A program made the position numbers and the translations under genes. Positions 1 through 6,095 of a DNA stretch of 15,067 nt are shown here, piece by piece. Each line of letters opens with the position of its first letter. Position 1 is the first letter of the stretch. Source of the DNA: an uncultured Erysipelotrichaceae bacterium (lineage in GTDB: Bacteria; Bacillota_I; Bacilli_A; Erysipelotrichales; Erysipelotrichaceae); the NCBI GenBank assembly GCA_902803275.1, contig CADCPE010000077.1:1-15067 (forward strand), read 5' to 3'. The notes beneath the pieces were generated by a model, which was not told the DNA's origin, searched no databases, and saw only the letters and a program-made list of their open reading frames with translations.

Positions 1-267
1 ATCAGGATGAGCGATGACGGAAAGCATCTTTATGTCTCAACAAGATTCAAGAATGTCCTGTCGGTGATCGATACAGATAGATTTGAACTGATCGAAGTGA
101 AAGACTGCGGCGGCGATCATCCGCGTGATTTCATCCTGGTTGATGATTTTCTTCTGTGCGGCAATATGAACAGTGACAATGTGGTCGTCTATGACATAAA
201 AAAAGGAACTCTGAGTCCGATCGCATCTGAACTCAAAGTTCCTGAAGCTATTTCTCTTTGTCTTTAG
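1..267 (+). CDS. Lactonase-like beta-propeller protein, C-terminal fragment
   Basis: The reading frame is open from the left edge, so only the last ~88 residues are seen and the true start lies outside the window. The segment carries beta-propeller blade signatures: DDGKHLYVSTR followed by a VIDTD strand, then HPRDF, and then GNMNSDNVVVYDI. These are typical of the YVTN/6-phosphogluconolactonase (COG2706, Pgl) seven-bladed propeller family, which hydrolyses sugar lactones in the cytoplasm. The final blade and stop are present. Its TAG stop overlaps by 4 nt with the TAA stop of the convergent binding-protein gene, and no terminator hairpin is seen between them. The family call is moderately secure. 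The substrate cannot be judged from the fragment, and another propeller protein remains possible. Confidence 0.75.
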   Translation: MRMSDDGKHLYVSTRFKNVLSVIDTDRFELIEVKDCGGDHPRDFILVDDFLLCGNMNSDNVVVYDIKKGTLSPIASELKVPEAISLCL

Positions 268-1238
268 CCCGCGATAGCTACGTAATCATCCGGGATCTCA
301 ATACCCAGCTGATCGCAGATATCCTTGTTGTATTTCTTGATCGGAGCGCCGCTGTAGCGGATGTCCATAGTTGAAACATCTGCATTGCCTTTAAGGATCT
401 CGGCAGCCATCTTTCCTGTTTCAACGCCAAGATCGTAGTAGCTGATCGCCAAAGTTGCGACACCGCAGCCGATGCATGTGCCTTCATCACCGGTAATAGC
501 CGGGATGCCTGCAGGTATGATGACGCCCGCGATCGTCTGCGAACATGATGCAGCCGTATTGTCGGTAGGGATGTAGAGCACATCGATCTGTGAACACAGA
601 CCTTCTGTCACCATGGCGATATCGTTTGAATCGGTGAATGAGACCGGAATGACCTTGATCTTCTTATCTTCAAGATAGGCCTGAACGGCATTGACCTGAT
701 AGATAGAATTCGCTTCCGATGAACAGTAGATGATGCCTACTGTTTTTGCTTCCGGGAAAAGATCCAGGATCATCTGGGCCTGTTCATCAAGAGGCGGAAG
801 ATCCGATGTGCCTGAGACGTTGATGCCGGTAGAGCCGGTGAAGCTGTCCATGCCTAATGCAGAAGCGTAATCGGTAACCGAAGTTCCCAAAACAGGAATA
901 TCACCGGTAGCGGAAGATGCAGCCTGCAAGGCAGGTGTGGCATTGGCCATGATCAGATCGACACTGTTGTTCACAAAACCCTGAGCGATCGTTGCACAGG
1001 TCGCGCTGTCTCCGGCGGCATTCTTCACATCGATGTCCACATCATCACCGAGCTGCTTCTTCAGTTCATCGACAAAGCCGTTTGTCGCATCATCCAAAGC
1101 GGCATGCTGAACGAGCTGAACGACACCGACGCTGTACTTTCTGCCTTCGGCTGGCGTTTCATTACCGCCTTCTTGATTCGTGCATGCGCTAAGCATCAGC
1201 AGCATCGCCATAGCGATCATCACTAATAGTTTTTTCAT
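264..1238 (-). CDS. ABC transporter substrate-binding lipoprotein, TrpX/COG2984 family
   Basis: The 324-aa product starts with MKK and a hydrophobic signal ending in a lipobox (L16-S17-A18-C19), so it should be a membrane-anchored extracellular binding protein. An upstream in-frame ATG at 1280 is rejected because it lies in the T-box terminator, while the chosen ATG has GGGGAGG about 8 nt upstream. Family hallmarks in order are VGVVQLVQHAALDDA near the mature N-terminus, then NAAGDSAT, ATPALQAAS, TSDLPPL, GIIYCSSEANS, YIPTDNTAAS and a C-terminal YYDLGVETGKMAAEIL. These match the periplasmic-binding fold family COG2984, whose characterised or predicted members include the tryptophan-linked TrpX. 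The gene stands behind a T-box leader, so aromatic amino-acid uptake is the natural inference. No permease or ATPase gene follows: downstream is the convergent lactonase. The partners must be encoded elsewhere. Confidence 0.9.
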   Translation of the reverse strand: MKKLLVMIAMAMLLMLSACTNQEGGNETPAEGRKYSVGVVQLVQHAALDDATNGFVDELKKQLGDDVDIDVKNAAGDSATCATIAQGFVNNSVDLIMANATPALQAASSATGDIPVLGTSVTDYASALGMDSFTGSTGINVSGTSDLPPLDEQAQMILDLFPEAKTVGIIYCSSEANSIYQVNAVQAYLEDKKIKVIPVSFTDSNDIAMVTEGLCSQIDVLYIPTDNTAASCSQTIAGVIIPAGIPAITGDEGTCIGCGVATLAISYYDLGVETGKMAAEILKGNADVSTMDIRYSGAPIKKYNKDICDQLGIEIPDDYVAIAG

Positions 1239-1255
1239 AAGTTTTCCTCCCCCTG

Positions 1256-1514
1256 AAAACAAAAAATCGTCCTCATACAAGGACGATCTGTTATCGTGTT
1301 ACCACCTTTTTTCACCAGCACATTGCTGTACTGATCTCTTTGACCACCAACATGGCCCAAGCTTTTAACGGAGCTTATCCGGAACAGCCTACTCATCTTT
1401 TCAGCTATCCACTCAGTAATGAAATTCTCAACCTACTATCATGACCATTTCCACCGTACATGGTCTCTCTAGAATGAATCATAAGCGATCTTTGTTACTT
1501 CAAAGTTTTAACTT
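1256..1514 (-). promoter_or_regulatory. T-box riboswitch, probable tyrosine (UAC) specifier
   Basis: This leader lies between the promoter and the binding-protein gene and fills most of a 333-nt gap. In minus-strand order it shows an AGTA motif (about 1499-1496) and an AGAGAG element followed by a distal Stem I hairpin GACCAT/ATGGTC (about 1470-1440). Next comes a GAA (about 1427-1425) six nt before UAC (1418-1416), the candidate specifier codon. The antiterminator is textbook: AAGG (1308-1305), bulge UGGUAAC (1304-1298), ACGAT (1297-1293), loop AACAG, ATCGT (1287-1283), CCTT (1282-1279). The competing terminator pairs 1287-1280 with 1273-1266 and ends in a U-tract. The UGGU bulge fits a tRNA with discriminator A73, as in tRNA-Tyr. 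Bacterial tRNA-Trp usually has G73. The class is secure and the amino-acid assignment is inference. Confidence 0.92.
1260..1287 (-). terminator. T-box intrinsic terminator
   Basis: The minus strand reads ATCGTCCT, an 8-nt loop, AGGACGAT and a run of six T. The 5' arm shares ATCGTCCT with the antiterminator, so the two helices are mutually exclusive. Confidence 0.9.
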
Positions 1515-1520
1515 GTTTAA

Positions 1521-1549
1521 ATTTTATGAAATATTTTTTTATAAGTCAA
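1521..1549 (-). promoter_or_regulatory. Sigma-A-type promoter of the T-box unit
   Basis: On the minus strand TTGACT (1549-1544) is separated by 17 nt from TAAAAT (1526-1521). This predicts transcription starting near 1514, just before T-box Stem I. Confidence 0.75.
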
Positions 1550-1571
1550 TAAAAAAATCAAAAGCACCTTG

Positions 1572-2216
1572 TCAGTTTTCAGCCGCATCCACCAGACCAA
1601 GTTCTATATAAAGGGAATAATAGTCGTCATACAGTCCGCATATGACGTCCATGCCCAGGTTTGGCGAAAAGGCCTTCTGAATGACGATTGCCCAGGAACC
1701 GTACTTTTCAAACAGCTGATCGGCAGTAGGCCCTTCTTCCTGACCGTAGGTCTCAAGGTTGCTTTGTTTGATCTTGGCCAGCTTTTGAGGATCATCACTA
1801 TTTGCCGCAAGGCGCAGACGGTTTCTTTCAGCTGATACGGCACGGGCCATCTCTTCTGTAGAGGCACCTTCTTCTCTTAAGCTGTAGAGGATATCGATCA
1901 TTGATTCCATGCTGTTATGATATGCGATCCTTTCCTCCTTGGCCTGCGCCACAAAGGCGGGATCGGTCCAGTCATATTCCGCAAAACTGCCCAGTCTTGT
2001 GGATTCGGGATCAGGAGAAAAACCGTATACCGCATCAGGATCTTCAAGGATATCCTTCATGGCTTCAGGATTGTCTCTTGGATCGTGGGCATATCTGTAG
2101 ACACTGTTTTCGTTGCTTTGTTCATCCTGCGGGGTCTCATCCTTTTTCGGAGCGCAGCCTGTAATCATGGATATGACCATCAGGATAAGCAGAAGGGAAC
2201 TGATAAATCTTTTCAT
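1572..2216 (-). CDS. Conserved lipoprotein of unknown function
   Basis: The 214-aa product begins MKRF and has a classic lipoprotein signal with ITGC lipobox (Cys21), so it should be anchored on the outer face of the membrane. An in-frame ATG 54 nt upstream would put 18 polar residues before the signal and is rejected. AAAGG lies about 9 nt before the chosen start. After a polar linker (KKDETPQDEQSNENS) the mature domain contains an acidic, proline-spaced segment (NPEAMKDILEDPDAVYGFSPDPES), then helices with ERIAYHNSMESM, AVSAERNRLRL and KYGSWAIVIQKAFSPNLGMD, ending near YYSLYIELGL. I recognise no enzyme or transporter motif. It resembles a conserved hypothetical type seen in gut Bacillota. 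It is monocistronic and divergent from the RidA operon. No clear hairpin follows it before the T-box promoter. Confidence 0.85.
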   Translation of the reverse strand: MKRFISSLLLILMVISMITGCAPKKDETPQDEQSNENSVYRYAHDPRDNPEAMKDILEDPDAVYGFSPDPESTRLGSFAEYDWTDPAFVAQAKEERIAYHNSMESMIDILYSLREEGASTEEMARAVSAERNRLRLAANSDDPQKLAKIKQSNLETYGQEEGPTADQLFEKYGSWAIVIQKAFSPNLGMDVICGLYDDYYSLYIELGLVDAAEN

Positions 2217-2349
2217 GGCGTGTACCTTTGATCTTTCAATATAAATGATAACATTGTCTAACGGTTTCATAGTCTTCCATCATCCATACGTAAAGAAGTA
2301 TTTTGCGCTAGAATATAAGTAACAGAACGATAAAAATAATGGAGGAACG

Positions 2350-2721
2350 ATGAAGGCGATCAAGACGAATAATGCCCCCGGAGCTATCGGACCGTATTCG
2401 CAGGCCATTGAAGCAGGTGATTTGGTCTTTGTTTCCGGACAGTTGCCGATAGTACCCGAAACAGGAGAATTTGCGGGTGATATCAGCGAAAACACCCACC
2501 AGTGTCTGAAAAACATCAGGGCGATCCTTAAGCAGGCGGGTCTGGACATGAGCAATGTGGTCAAGACTACAGTACTGCTTAAAGATATGAATGACTTTGC
2601 GGCTATGAACGAGGTTTATGCGCAGTATTTTGCTGAACCTTATCCGGCTCGCGCCGCTTTTGAAGTCGCGAAACTTCCAAAGGGAAGCAATATTGAAATA
2701 GAGGCTATTGCCCATAAATAG
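2350..2721 (+). CDS. ridA: RidA family enamine/imine deaminase (YjgF/YER057c/UK114)
   Basis: The 123-aa product is full length for the family, whose members hydrolyse reactive 2-aminoacrylate and related enamine/imine intermediates released by PLP enzymes, in the cytoplasm. Diagnostic features are the N-terminal [14 protein letters not shown], the internal [19 protein letters not shown], then [21 protein letters not shown], and the C-terminal block [23 protein letters not shown]. That block holds the conserved active-site Arg (PAR) and a Glu near the C-terminus. The ATG follows GGAGG by four nt. It is the first gene of a two-gene operon with the Fe-S aldo-keto reductase (14-nt gap), which suggests the pair handles related carbonyl or imine metabolites. 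A possible -10 TAGAAT lies at 2309-2314, but no convincing -35 was found. Confidence 0.95.
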   Translation: MKAIKTNNAPGAIGPYSQAIEAGDLVFVSGQLPIVPETGEFAGDISENTHQCLKNIRAILKQAGLDMSNVVKTTVLLKDMNDFAAMNEVYAQYFAEPYPARAAFEVAKLPKGSNIEIEAIAHK

Positions 2722-2735
2722 AAAAGGAGAACAGT

Positions 2736-3860
2736 ATGTCAGATCATTTGGGAAAAGATATCTTCAAACTTGGCTTTGGTCTGATGCGTCTGCCGAAACT
2801 TGAAGACGGATCGATCGATATCGAACAGACGAAGGTCATGGTAGACAGATTTATCGAAGCGGGCGGTGTATATTTTGATACAGCCTATGTTTATGACAAC
2901 GGTGAATCGGAGAAAGCCTTCAAGGCTTGTGTAGCCGATCGCTATCCGCGTGAGAAGTACCTTGTCGCCACCAAGCTCAATGCCGCAATGCAGGCGGCAG
3001 ATGAACAGGCGGCCAAGGCTCAGTTTTTCACTTCGCTGGAAAGGACCGGTGCAGGCTATTTTGATTTCTATCTGCTGCATGCCATCCAGCACAACAACAT
3101 TGATAAATATGACAACTACGGGATCTGGGAATTTGTAAAGCAGCAGAAGGAAAAAGGCCTGATCAGAAACATGGGATTCTCGTTCCATGATGATCCGGCG
3201 ATGCTGGACGAGCTTCTTACAAAACATCCGGAAGTTGATTTTATACAGCTGCAGATCAACTATGCCGACTGGGAGAGCGCAAACGTCCAGTCAAGGGCGT
3301 GCTATGAGGTTGCCAGAAAGCACAACAAGCCTATGACGGTAATGGAACCGGTCAAAGGCGGCAAGCTCGCAAATCCGCTGCCGGAAGTGAAGAAGGTCTT
3401 CGATGAAGCCAACCCTGATGCATCGTATGCATCCTGGGCGATCAGATATGTCGCCTCACTTGACGGCATCATCACTGTCCTTTCAGGCATGTCCAATATC
3501 GCCCAGATGGAAGACAACCTCTCCTATATGAAGGACTTCAAGCCGCTGGATGACAGGGAAAAGAAAGTCATCGAGGAGGTTCAAAGGATCCTGCGCGATG
3601 ATGTGCAGATCAAATGCACTGCATGTCACTACTGTACAGAAGGCTGTCCGATGTCCATTCCGATCCCGGATATCTTCGCCATATACAACAAGGGCATGGT
3701 CTCTACCGTCATAGATGAATGGCTGAAAAAAGACTACAGCAGAACGGTCGAAGGCAAAGGAAAGGCCAGTGACTGTATCGAATGCGGACAGTGTGAAGGT
3801 GTATGTCCTCAGCATCTGCCGATCATACAGCTGCTTAAAAAATGCAGATCAATGGAATAA
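2736..3860 (+). CDS. Aldo/keto reductase with C-terminal 4Fe-4S domain (COG1453)
   Basis: The 374-aa product has an AKR TIM barrel followed by a ferredoxin-like region. The AKR part shows LGFGLMRLP at the N-terminus, FDTAYVYDNGESEKAF (catalytic Asp and Tyr type), KYLVATKL (Lys) and DFYLLHAI (His), so the usual catalytic tetrad appears intact. The middle has NMGFSFHD and DFIQLQINYADW. The C-terminal ~75 residues contain two cysteine clusters: CTACHYCTEGCP and CIECGQCEGVCPQHLPI. These are two 4Fe-4S ferredoxin-type motifs. This fusion is known as the COG1453 oxidoreductase family of anaerobes. It presumably couples reduced cofactor or an Fe-S electron carrier to reduction of an unknown carbonyl. 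AAAAGGAG precedes the start. It is co-transcribed with RidA and ends at a hairpin shared with the convergent gene. Confidence 0.93.
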   Translation: MSDHLGKDIFKLGFGLMRLPKLEDGSIDIEQTKVMVDRFIEAGGVYFDTAYVYDNGESEKAFKACVADRYPREKYLVATKLNAAMQAADEQAAKAQFFTSLERTGAGYFDFYLLHAIQHNNIDKYDNYGIWEFVKQQKEKGLIRNMGFSFHDDPAMLDELLTKHPEVDFIQLQINYADWESANVQSRACYEVARKHNKPMTVMEPVKGGKLANPLPEVKKVFDEANPDASYASWAIRYVASLDGIITVLSGMSNIAQMEDNLSYMKDFKPLDDREKKVIEEVQRILRDDVQIKCTACHYCTEGCPMSIPIPDIFAIYNKGMVSTVIDEWLKKDYSRTVEGKGKASDCIECGQCEGVCPQHLPIIQLLKKCRSME

Positions 3861-3862
3861 AA

Positions 3863-3904
3863 AAAGATGGAGATCTATACTACAAGGTCTCCATCTTTCA
3901 TTAT
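3863..3904. terminator. Convergent terminator hairpin overlapping the minus-strand stop
   Basis: AAAGATGGAGA (3863-3873) pairs with TCTCCATCTTT (3888-3898), extended by two pairs, with a ~10-nt loop. On the minus strand the hairpin is followed by seven T and should terminate well. On the plus strand the T-run is interrupted. One arm and the stop codon of the minus-strand gene lie inside the hairpin. Confidence 0.8.
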
Positions 3905-4846
3905 GATTTTTCCATCAACTTCGATCGTCGGATCGTTGGTTACCAGATCGAAGTGCCCTGCGGCATCCTGCTTTCCACCTAATCCGAAGTTTCTGCCCAT
4001 ACCGATATGGAAGGTATGATAGGCTGATTCATCTTCGATATAGGATACGCCTCTGGTTTTGGATATCCTGTTCAATCCTATGCCAAGTTCACCAGGACGG
4101 AACATGTTTTCACTGTTGAATGATCTGATGTAATCCATAAGCTTTTCGGCATCATTGCCCTTGGACTGGCAGGAAACGATCTTTCCTTTTTCGAATTCGA
4201 TCCTGACCGGATTTTTCACGAGCCCGATATAGCCGAATGACGCATCAAGGATCAGAGTGCCCCTGGTCTTATCTTCGATCGGAGCAACATAGACTTCAAA
4301 CGAAGAAGAGGCGGTCTCGCCTTTCTTTCTGGCCTGACCGTTGAAATAGCCGGCTTTCCTTCCCCGGATCTCAAAACACATATCCGTACCTTTTCTGGTC
4401 GTCACGCGAACGATCTTTCCGTTTTCCATAAACCTGAGGATCCTGCGCGCATCCTTCATGGCGGCTCTGGGATCCATGGTTATGAAGTCATTCTCGATCA
4501 ATGATGAGCCATCGGCACATGACAAAGGAAGAGACAGGAAGCGGGCACCGTTTTTGGTAGCCTTTTTTACGGCATTGGTCGTTATGAATGAGTAATCGGT
4601 AGCACCGATGATGACGTTTTCATTGGAAAAGATGTCGGCCATCTTTTCTATGACGTCACCTTTCTGGACAAGATGATGAGGCAGAACGGTTGTCTTCAGG
4701 ACCGCATCAGCTCCATATGCCCAGCGCGAGATAGCCTCCAACTCCCGCAAGTGTGTTTCATCTGTTATGAAATGTATGAGTTCATCCCTCTTTACATTGA
4801 GCCAGTCGTGAAGGATGATGGAGACGCCTTTATCGATATTGATCAT
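3875..4846 (-). CDS. M29/NicX-like metal-dependent hydrolase (aminopeptidase T related)
   Basis: The 323-aa product resembles the short 'leucyl aminopeptidase (aminopeptidase T)' type of COG2309, related to M29 metallopeptidases and to the NicX ring-cleaving dioxygenases. The C-terminal half carries the signature: PGELGIGLN (Glu253), YIEDES (Glu271/Glu273), TFHIGMGRN (His280), GGKQDAAGHFDLV (His298, Asp300). These Glu/His/Asp positions are the expected metal ligands, so a mononuclear or dinuclear metal enzyme is likely and the site looks intact. The N-terminal half is less conserved (GATDYSFITT, ARFLSLPL). No signal peptide is visible, so it is cytoplasmic. The start has AGCAGG about 6 nt upstream. 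It is monocistronic, with a 50-bp divergent promoter region shared with the next gene. Peptidase activity is inferred; a non-peptidase role is possible. Confidence 0.8.
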   Translation of the reverse strand: MINIDKGVSIILHDWLNVKRDELIHFITDETHLRELEAISRWAYGADAVLKTTVLPHHLVQKGDVIEKMADIFSNENVIIGATDYSFITTNAVKKATKNGARFLSLPLSCADGSSLIENDFITMDPRAAMKDARRILRFMENGKIVRVTTRKGTDMCFEIRGRKAGYFNGQARKKGETASSSFEVYVAPIEDKTRGTLILDASFGYIGLVKNPVRIEFEKGKIVSCQSKGNDAEKLMDYIRSFNSENMFRPGELGIGLNRISKTRGVSYIEDESAYHTFHIGMGRNFGLGGKQDAAGHFDLVTNDPTIEVDGKIIMKDGDLVV

Positions 4847-4896
4847 CTAATACCTGCTTTCTATGTTAAAATTTTACTATATTTGAGGAACGATGC
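4847..4896. promoter_or_regulatory. Short divergent promoter region
   Basis: Only 50 bp separate two divergent starts. The tract is A/T-rich, with -10-like TATAGT/TAAAAT on the minus strand and TACTAT/TATATT on the plus strand. The -35 boxes are unclear, so assignment is tentative. Confidence 0.4.
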
Positions 4897-5292
4897 ATGA
4901 AAAAACCTGTCAGATATGATTATTCAAAACCTATAAAGATCATCAGCTACAAGAAGAACAGATTCGATACCATATTCTATTCTTTCCTGCTTACTCTGAT
5001 GATGGCTGCCATCTTCTATCTGATCTTTATTCACGACGGCAAGTTCAAGATCGATTTTGTCCTGTGGCGAGTACTGGTATCGATGCCGCTGATAATGCTG
5101 TCATACTGGCTCAAAGGTCTGCTCGACGAGATCAGGACTTACACGCCAAAGCTCATGAGAAAACACATCTGGAATATCAATGAACTCATGGAGCTGACGG
5201 GGAAGGATCGCGAGGAAACCGAGACCATCATGAACCATGTACTAGATGCATCCTTCATCGTTGACCAGAAGAATATAGAGAAACAGGACTGA
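4897..5292 (+). CDS. Small membrane protein with two helices and a C-terminal helical tail
   Basis: The 131-aa product has a basic N-terminus (KKPVRYDYSKPIKIISYKKNR) and then two predicted membrane helices at about residues 24-45 and 54-74, separated by a short HDGKFKIDF loop. The C-terminal ~55 residues (LMRKHIWNINELMELTGKDREETETIMNHVLDASF) look like a small helical, possibly winged-helix-like, cytoplasmic module. In its pattern a recognition-type helix NINELMELTGKDREETETIM precedes a beta-like segment. By the positive-inside rule both ends are cytoplasmic. I do not recognise the family. GAGG precedes the ATG by about 8 nt. It appears monocistronic, and the A/T-rich inverted repeat downstream could end its transcript. 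Confidence 0.75.
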   Translation: MKKPVRYDYSKPIKIISYKKNRFDTIFYSFLLTLMMAAIFYLIFIHDGKFKIDFVLWRVLVSMPLIMLSYWLKGLLDEIRTYTPKLMRKHIWNINELMELTGKDREETETIMNHVLDASFIVDQKNIEKQD

Positions 5293-5315
5293 ACAAAATA
5301 TATCAGAAAAAAGAT

Positions 5316-5364
5316 AATAAGATTGAAAATATTTTCAATAGGAGAAAAGATTTTCAATCTTATT
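5316..5364. repeat. 15-bp perfect inverted repeat with a third internal half-site
   Basis: AATAAGATTGAAAAT (5316-5330) is perfectly inverted at 5350-5364. Between them the left arm also forms an 18-bp palindrome, ATTGAAAATATTTTCAAT (5322-5339). There are thus three copies of an ATTTTCAAT half-site just upstream of, or touching, the -35 position of the DUF969 promoter. It could be a repressor operator or a weak A/T-rich terminator for the preceding gene. Confidence 0.7.
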
Positions 5365-5380
5365 TTATTAGTGCTATAAT
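5353..5380 (+). promoter_or_regulatory. Promoter of the DUF969-DUF979-pcp operon
   Basis: A perfect TATAAT lies at 5375-5380. A weak -35, TTCAAT (5353-5358), sits 16 nt upstream and overlaps the third half-site of the inverted repeat. The predicted start near 5387 would give a leader of about 25 nt. Confidence 0.7.
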
Positions 5381-5411
5381 TCTATATATAAAAAAAGGGG
5401 GGAATTTTTTT

Positions 5412-6095
5412 ATGCTTATTAGATTAATAGGTGTAGCTGTTGTTATAGTTGGACTTGTCCTCAAGTTTGACACTATCGCAACAGTCGTCCTGGCCGGTAT
5501 TGTCACAGGTCTGGTAGGCGGAATGAGCATAATGGATATCCTAGCAACGTTAGGTAAATCCTTTGTTTCTAACAGAACCGCTACTTTGTTTGTTCTGACA
5601 TTACCTGCAATCGGTATCTGTGAAAGATTTGGTCTTAAGGAAAAAGCTATCGACTTTATCCGCAGCATCAAATCCGCAACAGCTGGTAGAGTTATCATTG
5701 TCTACGAAGTAATCAGAACATTGGCTGCTGCCTTCTCAATCAGATTAGGTGGTCACCCACAGTTCGTACGTCCAGTTGTAGTTCCTATGGCTGAAGGTGC
5801 TGCTGTTGCCAAGTATGGTGAGATCAATGACAAGATGAGCGATGATATCAAGGGTGCTGCAGCTGGTGCAGAAAACTATGGTAACTTCTTTGCTCAGAAC
5901 TGCTTCATGGGTGCTTCAGGCACATTGCTTATTGTTTCAACACTGAATGAACAGGGCTTTGCGACAGTAAATGCTCTGGATGTAGCTAAGTGGTCAATCC
6001 CTGTAGCTGTCATTTCAGTAATTTTAGGTGCTGCCAGAAATCTCTGGCTCGACAAACAGCTTGATAATGAAGCTGCGAAAGGAGGAAACAAATAA
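5412..6095 (+). CDS. DUF969 family membrane protein
   Basis: The 227-aa integral membrane protein has hydrophobic segments at about residues 3-18, 22-40, 58-72, 93-112 and 192-212. The family core is visible: RTATLFVLTLPAIGICERFGLKEKA, RIGGHPQFVRP-like (here RLGGHPQFVRPVVVPMAEGAA), and AAAGAENYGNFFAQNCFMGASGTLLIV. DUF969 proteins are regularly paired with DUF979 proteins and next to pyroglutamyl-peptidase I in Bacillota. Together they look like a two-subunit permease, perhaps for pyroglutamate or pyroglutamyl peptides, but transport has to be inferred. The start is preceded by a GGGGGG run with a T7 spacer, an unusual ribosome site. Codons are strongly biased to GCT, GGT and GTT/GTA, unlike neighbouring genes, suggesting high expression. 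The stop overlaps the next start by one base (TAATG). Confidence 0.92.
   Translation: MLIRLIGVAVVIVGLVLKFDTIATVVLAGIVTGLVGGMSIMDILATLGKSFVSNRTATLFVLTLPAIGICERFGLKEKAIDFIRSIKSATAGRVIIVYEVIRTLAAAFSIRLGGHPQFVRPVVVPMAEGAAVAKYGEINDKMSDDIKGAAAGAENYGNFFAQNCFMGASGTLLIVSTLNEQGFATVNALDVAKWSIPVAVISVILGAARNLWLDKQLDNEAAKGGNK

Noticed and set aside
1239..1280. N-terminal extension of the binding protein from an ATG at 1280
   Set aside because: It reads through the T-box terminator, adds polar residues before a lipoprotein signal, and lacks a ribosome site; the ATG at 1238 has GGGGAGG.
1409..1411. UGG as a tryptophan specifier codon in the T-box
   Set aside because: It lies in the likely basal helix, downstream of the expected specifier position, and the UGGU antiterminator bulge does not fit G73 of tRNA-Trp.
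2308..2715. 135-aa ORF antisense to ridA
   Set aside because: It lies entirely opposite a clear RidA gene, has no ribosome site, and its product shows no recognisable motif.
2739..3227. 162-aa ORF antisense to the aldo-keto reductase
   Set aside because: Shadow frame of a well-supported gene with no promoter or ribosome site.
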